From Papio anubis (lineage: Eukaryota; Chordata; Mammalia; Primates; Cercopithecidae): a DNA stretch of 64,000 bases. Where the stretch lies: contig NC_044989.1 of the NCBI RefSeq assembly GCF_008728515.1, positions 70,953,754 through 71,017,753 of the forward strand. Direction: 5' to 3'. The position numbers and the translations under genes were made by a program. The notes beneath the pieces are model-generated. The model was not told where the DNA came from. It was given only the letters and a program-made list of their open reading frames with translations, and made no database searches. This document shows, in pieces, positions 45,206-56,859 of the stretch (its first letter is position 1; each line of letters starts with the position of its first letter).

Positions 45206-45465
45206 TAGGGATCTAATGTGCAGCATGGTGACAACAGTTAATAATGTTGTATTACATACTTGGAATTAGCTAAGAGAGAGTTTATCTTAAGAGTTCTCAC
45301 CAAAACAACAAAAATTAAAAAGGGAAACTATGTGACTTGAGGGATGGACAAGTTAATTAACTTGATTGTGGTAATTATTTTACAATACACACCTATATCA
45401 ACTCTTCATGTTGTACACTTTAAATATATACTTTACATACGTGAAAAAAAAAAAAGAAAAGAAAG
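45206..45465 (+). repeat. L1MA/L1PB 3' UTR fragment
   Basis: ATCTAATGTGCAGCATGGTG, GTTAATAATGTTGTATTACA, TAATTAACTTGATTGTGGTAA and TGTTGTACACTTTAAATATA match an older L1 3' UTR, ending in an A-rich tail. It abuts the younger L1 directly. Confidence 0.78.
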
Positions 45466-47224
45466 AAAACCCTTCATGTCTATGCCTCCAATGGGCTGAG
45501 CCTTCTGAGCCTTGGCATTTGTTGGTGGCTAATTGAGGACGCCAAGGAGGGAGTTCACTACAGGGCTTGGAACACAGCAGTACTTCCTTAAAATTCTCCT
45601 TAGAATCTCTTTCTCCTCCCAGTCACTGCTCAAATCCTACCCAATTCCACCACCTCTTAAATCTTTTTCCTGACTGCATTTTCTTACATAGAGCAATCTA
45701 CTACTGCCATCGGTTCATTCACTCACCAGAACCTGTCTTGCCAGGACCTGACCTCAGCAGACTGAGTCACACCTGCATCATCCTTGTTGGGGCCCAGGTC
45801 TGCATTGCACTTCCGGCCCCAGCCCCACTGTTAGCTCCATCAGGTTCTCTGGGGCACACCAAGGAGGCCGTTTTCTCTCCCTTTTTCTGAATTAGATCCC
45901 CAGAAGCAAGACATCAGGCTTCCTGGACAAATCTAATTTTGCTCATGAACTTGACATTCATTGTTGCTCAGTTACCTGAGCCCAGCTCTTTCTGCCTTTT
46001 CAAACTGCACTCAGCTGTGCCCTTGAATGAACTGGGGCAGAAGTCCTTAGGTCCTGATCACACATGCTGTTCCTAACTTCCCTTCCCCTTGCCATGCTGT
46101 GGTGAACTCTGAATTCCAGCACGTCTCCACTCTGCTGTAGAGCCTTTCTAGGGCTGGCAGACATTCTGCCACAGAGCTGGTCTTTGTGGCTTTATGCCCA
46201 CAGTAATTACTAGGGCTGGGCCATGCAACCCTCTAACCTCTTCAATTTACAGCCTCCAGGATCTGCCACCCCTGTGGCGTTTGGAGGGTGTCTAACCACA
46301 GACCGGATGTGCGTGGTAGCAGGTGGTCTGCTTGATTGCTGGTCCTTCAGTGACCCCTCTGCTCTCCAGCGGCCAGACAGGGATTCGGAACATGCCCAAG
46401 CATGTCTGCTACTGACATCCTCATCCATGAAATTCCCAATATCTGCAGAAATTGTGTATTTGTACATGTTGATTCTATAATAAATACTGATTCCCAGCTT
46501 GTACTGCAGAAAAGCTTCCTCAGCTTCTCAGTCTGGCTTACGTAAAGCACCATAAGTGTGATTCTCCATTCACACATCAGGGCCCTTAACACTCCATGCC
46601 CTCATGGTTCTAATTCTGATTTTGAAACAGACCCCACCATTTCCCTCTTTTTGAAGGTGACTTTGCAAGGATCACATAACTCCTGTTGGGCCAACTTCCT
46701 TTCCCTTGTACCATGAACATAACAACCAGGTGGTCATCCCAAAAGCTCATTCTTGTCACAGTTCTGGGGAGATCAGTTACCTGAAGGATACTCGGGTTGA
46801 GACCCCAGACAAACCTTACCAAATATGACCTGAATGTTCCAGGCTGCCTTGTAGACCTTTACTATGGTATCACATCCCAATAAACACAATTCCATCTCAA
46901 AAGAAAAAAAGAAAGATTGATAAGTAATGCAGGTCTTTACTTCTTTTAAATCCAGGAGAGAGGATTAGATAGCATGTCAGACAAAACTATCTCTTAAAAC
47001 CCTTTCTAAGCAATTCTTGTTATGCCCGAACTTTGATTTCTCATCAATGTCTGACGGTGAGTGCCCTATACCTAAATCCCTTCAGTATTTCCTCCATTTC
47101 TTTGCCTCTCTGTTCCTTTCTTTCTTTCTCTCTTTTTCCCTCTCTCCTTCTGTCCTGTGATTACATTTCCTTAGTATTTCATTGCATCTACTTCTCTGGT
47201 CAGCAAAACAAAACCATCTCCTTT
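45466..47224. other. Unique DNA; possible retrocopy-like tail near 46875
   Basis: No Alu or L1. At 46878-46915 CCCAATAAACACAATTCC is followed by an A-rich stretch, like a polyadenylation signal plus tail. The pyrimidine-rich block 47095-47155 precedes the Alu. No parent gene recognised. Confidence 0.4.
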
Positions 47225-47240
47225 GAGGCCCACCCTTCTT

Positions 47241-47528
47241 TTTTTTGAGACGGAGTCTCACTCTGTAGCCCAGGCTGGAGTGCAGTGGCCGGATCTCAGC
47301 TCACTGCAAGCTCCGCCTCCCGGGTTCACGCCATTCTCCGGCCTCAGCCTCCCAAGTAGCTGGGACTACAGGCGCGCGCCACCTCGCCCGGCTAGTTTTT
47401 TGTATTTCTTAGTAGAGACGGGGTTTCACCGTGTTAGCCAGGATGGTCCCCATCTCCTGACATCGTGATCCACCCGTCTCGGCCTCCCAAAGTGCTGGGA
47501 TTACAGGCTTGAGCCACCGCGCCCGGCC
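47241..47528 (-). mobile_element. AluY of Old World monkey (AluYR-like) type
   Basis: Antisense AluY with a perfect 16-bp target duplication GAGGCCCACCCTTCTT (47225-47240 and 47529-47544). Read in Alu sense it has AAGCCTGTAATCCCAGC, ACTAGCCGGGCGAGGTGGCG and GAGATCCGGCCACTGCACTC, the variants I associate with cercopithecid AluYR lineages. It has few CpG decays and is the youngest-looking insertion in the window. Confidence 0.93.
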
Positions 47529-48137
47529 GAGGCCCACCCTTCTTAAAAGTACCAGAGGGATAATTTTTTTTTCTGCAGCTATTTTTTAATTAAACTTTTT
47601 CTTTTGAGATAAATGTAGGCTCACATGCAGTTGTACGAAATAATACAGAATAGTCCCCTGTGTGTTTCCCCAATGGTAACATGTTGCCAAACTATAGCAC
47701 AATTTGATATTGTCATCAATATAGTCAAGCACAGACCATTTCTATCACCATAAAGATCCCTCATGTTGCCATTTTATGGGCACATTTACTTCTCTCTCTG
47801 TCACCCTCTTTAGCCCCTGGCAATCACTAATCTGTTCTCCATTTTGGTAATTGTGTCATTTCAAGACTGTTATATAAATGGAATAATACAGTAGATAACC
47901 TTTTGAGAGTGGCTTTTTCACTGAGTGCAATTCTCTGGATTCATCCAGGTTGGTGCCTGTATCATATTAACAATTCCTTTTCATTGCTGAGCAGTATTCT
48001 ACAGTAAGCATATACCACAGTTTATTTAACCATTTACTCCTTGGAAGACATCTGGTTTGTTTCCAGTTTTTGGCTATTGGAATGAAGCTGCTATTCATGC
48101 ACAAGTTTTGTGTAAACCTAGGTTGTCATTTCTCTGG

Positions 48138-48164
48138 GATCTAGATCTAGATCTAGATCTAGAT
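48138..48164 (+). repeat. (GATCTA)n hexanucleotide repeat in L1M
   Basis: Four and a half units of the palindromic hexamer lie in the antisense ORF2 3' region, where L1 normally has a short 'ggataaatacccagga' stretch. Confidence 0.95.
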
Positions 48165-49783
48165 ACACACCCAGGAGTGCAATTCCTGGATCATTTGGTA
48201 GCTATATGTTTAATTTTTTTTAAAGAAACTGCCAAACATTTTTCCAGAATGACCTTTCCTTCCTTGCCCACATTTGGTTAGTGCTACTATTTTTCAATTT
48301 TAGCCATTCTGGGAAGAGTGTAGTGTAGTGTATTTCATTGTGGTTTTAATTTGCATTGTCTTGATAGCTAATGATATGAAGTATCTTTTCATGTGCCTTT
48401 TTGCTATCTGTATGTGACTTTCCATATCTTTTGCCCGTTTTCTAAGTGGATTATTTGCTTTTTGACTGTTGAATTTTGAGAGTTCTTTATATATTCTCAA
48501 TACCAGTTCTTTGATAGATGCATGGCTTGAAAATATTTTCTCCAACGCCCTTTCTTATCTTTTCATCCACTTAAGAGGGTCTTTCACCAAACAAACATTT
48601 TTAAGTTTGATGAAGTCTAATTTATCAATTTTTCCTTCTATGGACCATGCTTTTGGGATCAAATCTAAGAATTCTTTGCCTAACCCTAGATATCAAACAT
48701 TTTTTGTGTGTTTTTTTCTGTAAAAGTTTTATAGTTTTACATTATACGTTTAAAGCCATGATCCACTGTTGAGTTAGTTTTAGTGTAAAGATGTGAGACT
48801 CAGAGGTTCATCATGTCCAGTGTCCCAGCACCATTTGAAAATGTTGAAAAGCTGTCTTTCCTGTATTAAATTGTTTTGCATCTTTGTCAAAAATGAAATG
48901 GGCATATTCATGTGGGTCAATTTCTGGGTTCTGTGTTCTGTTTCATTGATCGTGTGGCCTTTGTGATATTTGCTAATATCACACTGTTTTGATTACTGCA
49001 GCTATATAAGAAGTCTAGGAATTGGGTAGACGGCTTCTACTTTATTCTTCTTTTTCACAGTTGTTTGAGCTATTCTAGTTATTTTGACTGCCCATATAAA
49101 TTTTATAATAATCTTGTCTGTCTTTAAAAATCTTGCTGAGATTTTGATAGGAATTGTGTTAAAAGTGTATATTAATTTGGGGAGAATTGAATTTGTTACT
49201 ATGTTGAGTCTTCCAATTCATATTGGAAGTCTTCCATTCATATTTCAATATTATATTTCTTCAACATTATATCTCTCCTATTATTTATATCTTTGGTTTC
49301 TTTCATCAGTATTATATAGTATTCAGCATAGAAGTCCTATATGTTTTGTTAGATATACATCTATTTCTTTTTTAGTGATTATAAATGATATTACATTTTT
49401 CATTTCAGTGGCTGTGTGTTCATTGCTAGAATATAGAAATACACTGTTTTGTATGTTTATCTTGTATTCTGTGGCCTTGCTGAAGTCACTTATTAGTTAT
49501 ATGAAGGTTTTTAAAAAAATATTCCTTAGGATTGTCTATGTGCAAATTGGGACAGTTCTATTTTCTCCTTTCTAATCTGTATGCTCTTCATTCCTCCTAG
49601 CTCCCCATTATACTGGCTAGAACTTTCAGCACTTGCTAAGTAAGAGTAGAGCAGACATCCTTGCCTTGTTCCCAATCTTAGGAGGAAAGCATTCAGTCTT
49701 TCTCAACTATGTATACTGTTAGCTGTAGGGATTTTTTGTAGATGTTCTTCATCAAGTTGAGGGAATTCCTGTCTATTCCTGCT

Positions 49784-49816
49784 TTTTTGTTTGTTTGTTT
49801 TTTGTTTGTTTGTTTT
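49784..49816 (+). repeat. (TTTG)n short repeat
   Basis: Two runs of TTTG units separated by T6 within the L1M body. Confidence 0.9.
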
Positions 49817-50262
49817 TTCTGAGCGCTTTTATCATGAATCACTGTCAAATATTGTCAAATGTGTTTTCTGCAATGACTAATTGTGTGATTTTTCTTCTTT
49901 AGCCTGTTAATATGATAGATTACATTGGTTGACTTCAAATAGTGAGCCAGCCTTGCCTGCATCCCTGGAATAAACTTCCTCACTTGGTCATGTTACATAA
50001 ATCTTTTCATGGATTGGTGAATTCTACTTGCTAATATTTTGTTTAGAATCTTTGCATCTGTATTCATGAGGACTATTGGTCTTCAGTTTTTAAAATTTAT
50101 ACTGTCTTTTTCTGGTTTTGGTAACAGGGTAATATTAACTTCATAAAATGAATTGGGAAATGTTTTTTCCTCTTCTGCTTTCTGGAAGATACTGTGTAGA
50201 ATTGGTTTTAATTCTTATTCAATGTTTGGTACTAAAATAATCAAGGCTTAGGAATTTCTTTT

Positions 50263-50557
50263 TTTTTCTTTTTTTTGAGACGGAGTCTTGCTCTGTCGCC
50301 CAGGCTGGAGTGCAGTGGCACGATCTCGGCTCACTGCAACCTCCGCCTCCCGGGTTCACGCCATTCTCCTGCCTCAGCCTCCCAAGTAACTGGGACTACA
50401 GGCACCTGCCACCACGCACGGCTATTTTTTTGTATTTTTAGTAGAGACAGGGTTTCACCGTGTTAGCCAGGATAGTCTCGATCTCCTGACCTCATGATCT
50501 GCCTGCCTCGGCCTCCCAAAGTGCTGGGATTACAGGCTTGAGCCACTGCACCCGGCC
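50263..50557 (-). mobile_element. AluY, full length, inserted in L1M
   Basis: Perfect 13-bp target duplication AGGAATTTCTTTT (50250-50262, 50558-50570). The 5' end reads GGCTCAAGCCTGTAATCCC in sense, the same AAGCCTG variant as the Alu at 47241, plus AluY-type CCATCCTGGCTAACACGG-like middle (antisense CCGTGTTAGCCAGGATAG). Confidence 0.95.
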
Positions 50558-50703
50558 AGGAATTTCTTTTGTAGGAGTTTTATAATTACGCATTAAATGT
50601 TCTTGATGGGTAAAAGGCTATTCAAATATGTTTTGTATTGGGTGAACTGTGATAGTTTGGTTTCTGTAAGGAATGGTTTTTCTTAGAATTTCTGAGACTG
50701 AAA

Positions 50704-50937
50704 TTCTTCTTTTTTTTTTTCTTTTGAGACAGGGTCTTACTCTGTCACGTAGGCTAGAATGTGGCGGCACAATCACGACTCATGATAGCCATGACCTCCT
50801 AGGTTCAAGCATTTTTTGTAGAGACAGGGTTTTGCCATGTTGCCCAGGCTGATCTCAAACTCCTAGACTCAAGTGATCCACCATCTTCGTCCTCCCAAAG
50901 TGCTGGGTCTACAGGCACGAGCCACTGCATCCAGCCA
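50704..50937 (-). repeat. AluJ with internal deletion, in L1M
   Basis: Antisense AluJ (GCCCAGGCTGATCTCAAACTC, AGACTCAAGTGATCC). About 60 bp between GGTTCAAGC and TTTTTTGTAGAGACAGGG are missing. Confidence 0.9.
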
Positions 50938-53250
50938 GTATTCTCTCATTTTTATGTCTGTAGAGTCTGCAGTGATATCCTCTGTTTATTCCTAGTATTG
51001 GTAATTGTGCCTTCTTTTTATTTGTCAGTCTTGTTAGAAATTTGTCCATTTTATTGATATTTTTCAAAGAACCAGCTCTTCCTTCCATTGATTTTATCTA
51101 TTGTTTTCCTGTTTTCAAGTTTATTGATTTGTGTTCTTTGTTATTTTTTTCTTCTGTCCACCACAGGTTTATTTTGTTCTTTTTTTATGCTAAGTTCTTA
51201 AAATTGGAGCTTGTGTTTTTATTCAAGTCTTTCCTTTTTTCCCAATTATATACATTTAGTGCTACAAATTTCCCTCTCAGCAGCTTTAGCTATGTGCCAC
51301 AAATTTAATATGTTATATTTTCATTTTCATTCGGTTCAAGGTATTTTTAAAATTTCTCTTGAGACTGCATCTTTGACCCATGTATTGCTTAGAAGTATGT
51401 TATTTTGTTTCCAAGTGTTTGAAGATTTTCCTGTTATCTTCTTGTTATTGATTTCTGGTTTGATTTCATTGTGGTCAGAGAACATGCTCTGTATGGTTTT
51501 ACTTTTTATATCTATTGAGATTTGTTTTATGGTCCAGGATGTGCTCTATCTTGGTGTATGTTCTCTGCGAGCACTTGAAAAGAGTGTATATTCTGCTGTT
51601 CTAGGGTGGCGTATTCTATAAATGCCAATTTGATACTTTTGGTAGATGGTTCCATTAAGTTCTTCTATATCTTTGCTGATTTTCTGCCTAGTTTTATACA
51701 ATTTTGAGGGGTGATAGTGTTGAAGTCTCCAACTATAATTATGAATTTGCGTATTTCTCATTTCAGTTTTATCAGTTTTTGCTTCAAATGTTTTGTAGCT
51801 CTGTTGTTTGGTACATACATATTTAGGATTGTTAGGTCTTCTTGATGGATTTACCCTTTTATTACTATAAAATGTCCCACTTTTCTCTGACAGATTTGTT
51901 TGTTTTGATGTCCACTTTATCTGATATTAATATAGACAATTTTGCTTATTTTTATTTTGCAATTTACATGATATATCTTTCCCCATCCTTTAACTTTTAA
52001 TCTGCCTATGTCATTATATTTGAAATGAGTTTATTTCTTGACAGCAGTTATAGCGTGTTTTAAAGTTTACTTTGCTAATCTTTCTCTTATTAGGTGTATT
52101 TAAACCTTTTAATATTATTGTTGATATGATAAGGCTTAAGTTTCCCATTTTATTTTTTGTTTTAAGTTTATTCTCTTCTTTGATATTTTGAGTTTTTTCT
52201 TGCCTTCTTGTGTGTTACTTAAGCAATTTTTTAGAATTCCATTTTGATTTATCTATGCTGTTTTTGAATGTCTCTTTTTGTATAGCTTTTTTTTTAGTGG
52301 TTGTTCTAGGTAGTACATTATATATACATAGCACCGTGTGCTGGTATTTTCATTTTACCAGTTTGAGTGAAGTATAGAAGCTTTATCTACCTTTGCATAT
52401 ATTTATCATCCCCCACATCAGACAGTTTTACAATTTTTGCTTCAATCATCAAACATAATTTAGTAAACTCAAGAGGAAAAGGAAAGCCTAATATATATTT
52501 ACCCATATTTTTGCTTATAGTAATCTTTCTTTCTCTCTCTTTTTGATGTCCCAGTATTTCTTCTTTTATTGCTTCATTTCTGTTTATAGAATTTCTTTTA
52601 GCCATTCTTTTAGGGTAGGTTTGTTGGTGTCAAATTGTCTTAGTTTTCCTTTATCTAAGAATGTCTTCCTTTCTGGGTTGGCAGTTTTTTTCTCTTTCAG
52701 CACTTGAAAAATACTGTGCCACTTCCTTCAGGCCTCTGTGGTTTCTGATAAGAAATCCTCTCTCATTAGAGTAGTTTTTCCTCTATTGGCAAGTTTTCAT
52801 CTGGTTGTCTTTAAGATTTTTTTTGTCTTTAGTTTTCAAACGTTTAATTATAATGTGTCTTGGTATAGATTTCTTTGGTTTTGTCCTGTTTGGGGGTTTA
52901 TTCAGCTTTCTAAATCTGTAGGTTTATGTTACTTGGCAAATTGAAGGAATTTTTGCCTTTATGTCTTTAACTACTTTTTCAGTCCTATCCTTTTTCTTCT
53001 CTCCTTCCAGGACTCCAGTAACATGAATGTTAGATCTTTTGTTACAGTTCCATAGATCCTTAAAGCTCTGTATATTTTTAAAGTAATTTTCTCTCTTTTA
53101 TTCATACTGGCCAGTTTCATTGTTCTATCGTCCAGATCATGAATTCTTTCCTACATCCCTCCTTTCTGCTACTGAGTCCATCTACTGAGTTTTTTATTTC
53201 AGTTATTGTATTTTTCATTTCCAAAGTTTATATTTGGTTGCCTTTATATT

Positions 53251-53544
53251 CTTTTTTTTTTCTTTTTAGATGGAGTTTCACTCTGTCACCAGGCTAGAGT
53301 GCAGTGGCTATATCTTGGCTCACCACAATCTCTGCCTCCCGGGTTCAAGTGATTCTCCTGCCTCAGCCTCCTGAGTAGCTGAGATTACAGGCATGTGCCA
53401 CCACACCCAGCTAATTTTTGTATTTTTAGTAGAGATGGGGTTTCACCATGTTGGCCAAGATGGTCTCCATCTCCTGACCTCGTGATCCGCCCCCCTTGGC
53501 CTCCCAAAGTGCTGGGATTATAGGTGTGAGCCACTGCCCAAGCC
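53251..53544 (-). repeat. AluSc-like, in L1M
   Basis: Antisense full-length Alu with GACCTCGTGATCCGCC. It splits the L1M 5'-side sequence, which resumes as CTTCCTGAGATTTTCTG. Confidence 0.93.
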
Positions 53545-54011
53545 TATCTTCTCTTTTCTTCCTGAGATTTTCTGTTTCTTTGCTGAGATGTTCTGTTTTT
53601 TCATGTTTGAAGTATATTTGTAATTTTGTATTGAAATATTTTTATCATAGATGCTTTTAAATCTTTGTCAAATACTTCTAACATCTCTGACCTCTTGATG
53701 GTGGTGTGTATTGGCTTTTTTATAATTCAATTTGAGATCTTCTTGGTTCTTGCAAATCAGGGGAATGATTTTCAGTTAAAATCTGGACATTTTTGTTTTG
53801 CATTCTATAACTCTGGGTATTCTCTTTTAGCTGGCTTTCTCTGACACTGCTATGGTAGGTTCCTTAGGTCCCAGGTCCCTGGCTAGTCTGCCTTCTTCTC
53901 TCCCCCCTTTTAGAATCTTCTTATGCTTATTTTACATGTAATGTCCAGGATTTTTAGCTGTGATTTGCAGGAGGAATAAGAAAAAATACATTTATTCCAT
54001 CTTCCCAGAAG

Positions 54012-54324
54012 TGTGTGTGTGTGTGTTTGTTTGTTTGTTTGAGACAGGGTATAGCTCAGTCACTCAGGCTGGAGTGCAGTGGCACTATCTTGGCTCAGTG
54101 CAACCTCCACTTCCCAGGCTCAAGTGATCCTCCCACCTCAGCCTCTCTAGTAACTGAGGCTACAGGTGAGTGTCACCAAACCCAACTATTTTTTGTATTT
54201 TTTTTGGTAGAGATGGGGTTTTGCCATGTTGCCCAAGTTGGTCTTGAACTCCTGGGCTCAAGGGATCTGCCCACCTCAGCCTCCTAAAGTGCTAGGATTA
54301 CAGGTGTGAGCCATCATGCTGGCC
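54012..54324 (-). repeat. AluJ with (TG)n/(TTTG)n tail
   Basis: Antisense AluJ (GTCTTGAACTCCTGGGCTCAAG). Its A-tail has evolved into (CAAA)n and (AC)n, seen as GTGTGTGTTTGTTTG at 54012-54040. AGAAGT at both borders may be the target duplication. Confidence 0.93.
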
Positions 54325-54551
54325 AGAAGTAGAAGTCAGGCAATAATTTAAAACTATTACGTGTAAGTTATTGTCTTTGTCACACATCGAATCAAAATAA
54401 TATTTTTGTTTTATACAAACTGTTCTAGGGGCTATATAGCAGGTGGATTTGAGGATAACCCAAATGGAATCTGAAAAATTTTGAAGTTACTGACAGAAAT
54501 GGAAAGAGATAGTGGTGGGGTGGATGGAGAGAAAGGGAGAATTCTAGGAAT
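54325..54551. other. Unique DNA, no recognised feature
   Basis: AT-rich spacer before the Tigger-type element. Confidence 0.4.
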
Positions 54552-54889
54552 ACCATAATGTGCTGCATAATGATGTTTCAGTCAATTAGGGGCCACATAA
54601 GGGACAGTGGTCCCGTGAGATTACAATATCATATTTTTACTGTACCTTTTCTCTGTTTACATACACAAATACTTACTGTTGTGTTACAGTTGTCTCCAGT
54701 ATTTAGTACAGTAACATGCTGTACAGGTTTGCAGCCTAGGAGCAATAGGCTATACCATATAGCCAAGGGGTGTAGTAGGCTATGCCATCTAGGCTTGTGC
54801 AAGTATGCTCTATGATGTTTGCACAACAACAAAATCACCTGACACATTTATCAGGCATATCCCCAGTGTTAATCAATGTATAGCTGTAT
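54552..54889 (+). mobile_element. Tigger/pogo-type non-autonomous DNA transposon
   Basis: ATGTGCTGCATAATGATGTTT at the left, internal GGTTTGCAGCCTAGGAGCAAT and GTAGTAGGCTATGCCATCTAG, and a right end CATATCCCCAGTGTTAATCA...TATAGCTGTA that is roughly inverted to the left. The phrases are those of an abundant primate-era Tigger-derived repeat. No transposase remains. Confidence 0.8.
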
Positions 54890-55060
54890 TTAGGAGACAA
54901 AACAGATAGAACCAAGTGATTTTTTGAATATAGGGAATGCATGAAAGGAAAGAGGCTAAACAGTTGGGTTTATGTCTTGGGATCCAATATGGTGAGTTCA
55001 TTATAAGACTGGGAATGCAGGAGGAGGAGTAGGTCTCATAAAGAGGAGAAGGAAGAAAGA
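54890..55060. other. Unassigned purine-rich DNA
   Basis: May already belong to the repeat that follows. Confidence 0.35.
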
Positions 55061-55790
55061 TATGTTTGGTTTTAGATACGTCGAGTTTGAGAGGCTCACA
55101 GATCATCCAAGTGGAGTTGCCTATCAAGCAGTTATGTATACCAATGTAAAGAAGTATAGGGGAGAGGCCAGAGCTGGTTCTACTTGTTTAAATGTCCTCA
55201 GCACAACATGGTAGTAAAACCATGAGAGAGAGAGATGACTTGGGTAAGAATAGAGAAGGAATAGCAGTGTGCCAAGGAGCGGGAGCTTGAATGTGGAGGA
55301 ATAAGAGGGAGGGGAGAGAGTGGAGAGAGCAAGCGTAGACCTGCTTCTCATGGTTTGGTTCACAGGGAAGGATAATGGCAGGAAAGCAGCTACATAGTGA
55401 GGATTAGTATTAATTTTCTACTATGCTTATAGGAAGAAGAAAAACATGTGGTAGGGAGGAAGTTGAAGATATAGGAGAGAGGGGCTGACTGGTGGACCAA
55501 GGGGCAAGCAACCAATTGGGGATGTAGGGGAAGGACTGGCTTTAAGCCCAAGCCCAGTTACTAGATCCTTTGAGTCTGGAGAAATGGAGGTGAAGATGTG
55601 GTGGATATAGATAAATCTTCAGATGGGGAGCAGGAAAGGGAAGTCGTTTATAGATGTCCACTCCAATTATCTTAATGAAGTGGGTGGTAGGTCCTCTCCT
55701 GGGATAATAGCGAGGGGGAGCTTGGACATGATGCTAAGGACTTGAAAAGAGAGAAGGTGCTGCCTAAGGACAAGGAAAGGGCCTGTCAGT
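55061..55790 (+). repeat. Unnamed old interspersed repeat, copy A
   Basis: ACGTCGAGTTTGAGAGGCTC, ATCATCCAAGTGGAGTTGCC and AGGGGAGAGGCCAGAGCTGG, then AGATGTGGTGGATATAG and TCTTAATGAAGTGGGTGGTAG, match two parts of a purine-rich mammalian repeat I recognise by phrase but not by name. The middle part is missing here and present in copy B. Confidence 0.55.
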
Positions 55791-56859
55791 TGGGTCTGAG
55801 GACTCAGCTCAGGTTGGACACATGGACCCTGCAGTGTCAGCCCCACTGTTAAGGACTAAGATGGTTTTCCAATCGAGTACACAAGTCGGCTGTAACCATA
55901 TTTTAATCTGTGTAATGTGGGCCAGAATGGATACGTTCTTGGCAACAGAAAAAAATGAATAACACATCTTACTGATGGTTTTTCAATGCAGAAAAAAATG
56001 TTAATGTGAAATTTGGTCTACAAGACATTCATTTGTAAATACCACTGGTAACATTTGTATGATTTGTGTTGTGTAATTAACGTGAAAGAAAGAAAGGAAT
56101 TCCATGAATTGCCTATATTTCACTGCTTGGGCACTGAATCAACTGAGGTCAGGTAATAATAAGCAGTCTTGCTACCAGCCTTATTCATTGAATCATCTCT
56201 TATGCTGCCAAGACAATGCTCCTCTTTATGCCACATGGAGGCCTAGCCTCTGTGATTGTAGGAACTCCTGCCAACTCAGCACTTGGCTTGGTGACCCGAG
56301 AGTTCTCAGGCCACATCCTCAGAGACAGCCGGTGCCACGGACACATCCGTTGTCTTGTTGCCACACGATAGCCATTGAAAACCCCAAGGTGGAGACTCAC
56401 TGCAGAACCTCTATTCAGCCCATGCAGAGCCCCAGGGAGAACAGGGCTGACGTCAGCCTGGGAGGTGAGAGGCCCGGACCCAGAGAAGGCAGGCTGTGTT
56501 CCAGGACGTGACAGTTTCTGTGGACAGAAGATATATGTCCTTCTCTCTGCTAGCGCCTGGCTAAAGCTGGAGGGGCAGTGAAGCTGAGCCCTCTAAGGAG
56601 TTCCGTTCATACATTACTCAGGAGGTGGCCAAGAAAGGCTGAGATGGCAGCGGGAGACAAACAAGTTTATATTTCAAGCTGAAGGTTTCATTATGAAACC
56701 AAATTATATTTAAATGAAGTCCTGAGCCTGGTCATCCAAGTAAATCCAGAAGTAAGAGGAGTCCAGGATGGTCCCTCTATCCTCAGGCAGTGTGAAGAGT
56801 CTGCTATTGGTCCTAAATTGGCTTGGATCATCTCTTCCTTTCACTAAAGAAAGAACAAA
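55791..56859. other. Unique DNA, candidate conserved block at 55860-56100
   Basis: No repeat phrase recognised. 55860-56100 is AT-rich yet keeps CpGs (AATCGAG, GTCGGC, ATACGTT, TTAACGTG). The 135-codon frame at 56104-56511 matches no family I know. Confidence 0.4.

Larger units (their letters stand above)
47575..54005 (-). mobile_element. Nearly complete L1M LINE, inactive, with three Alus inside
   Basis: On the plus strand it runs from the antisense 3' UTR (AATGGTAACATGTTGCC, GGCAATCACTAATCTGTTCTC), through ORF2 (TTCATTGCTGAGCAGTATTC at 47980; TTGCATCTTTGTCAAAAATG; AGAACCAGCTCTTCCTTCC; TGATTTCATTGTGGTCAGAG), then ORF1 (AAATACTGTGCCACTTCC, TTATAATGTGTCTTGGTATAG, GAATGTTAGATCTTTTGTTAC), to 5' UTR-like sequence (CTCTGACACTGCTATGG). 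Every frame is broken. Removing the Alus at 50263-50557, 50704-50937 and 53251-53544 leaves about 5.6 kb. Confidence 0.85.

Noticed and set aside
49084..49575. 163-codon plus-strand frame with hydrophobic segments
   Set aside because: It reads the antisense of L1M ORF2. Its hydrophobic look comes from T-rich antisense L1 sequence, not from a membrane protein.
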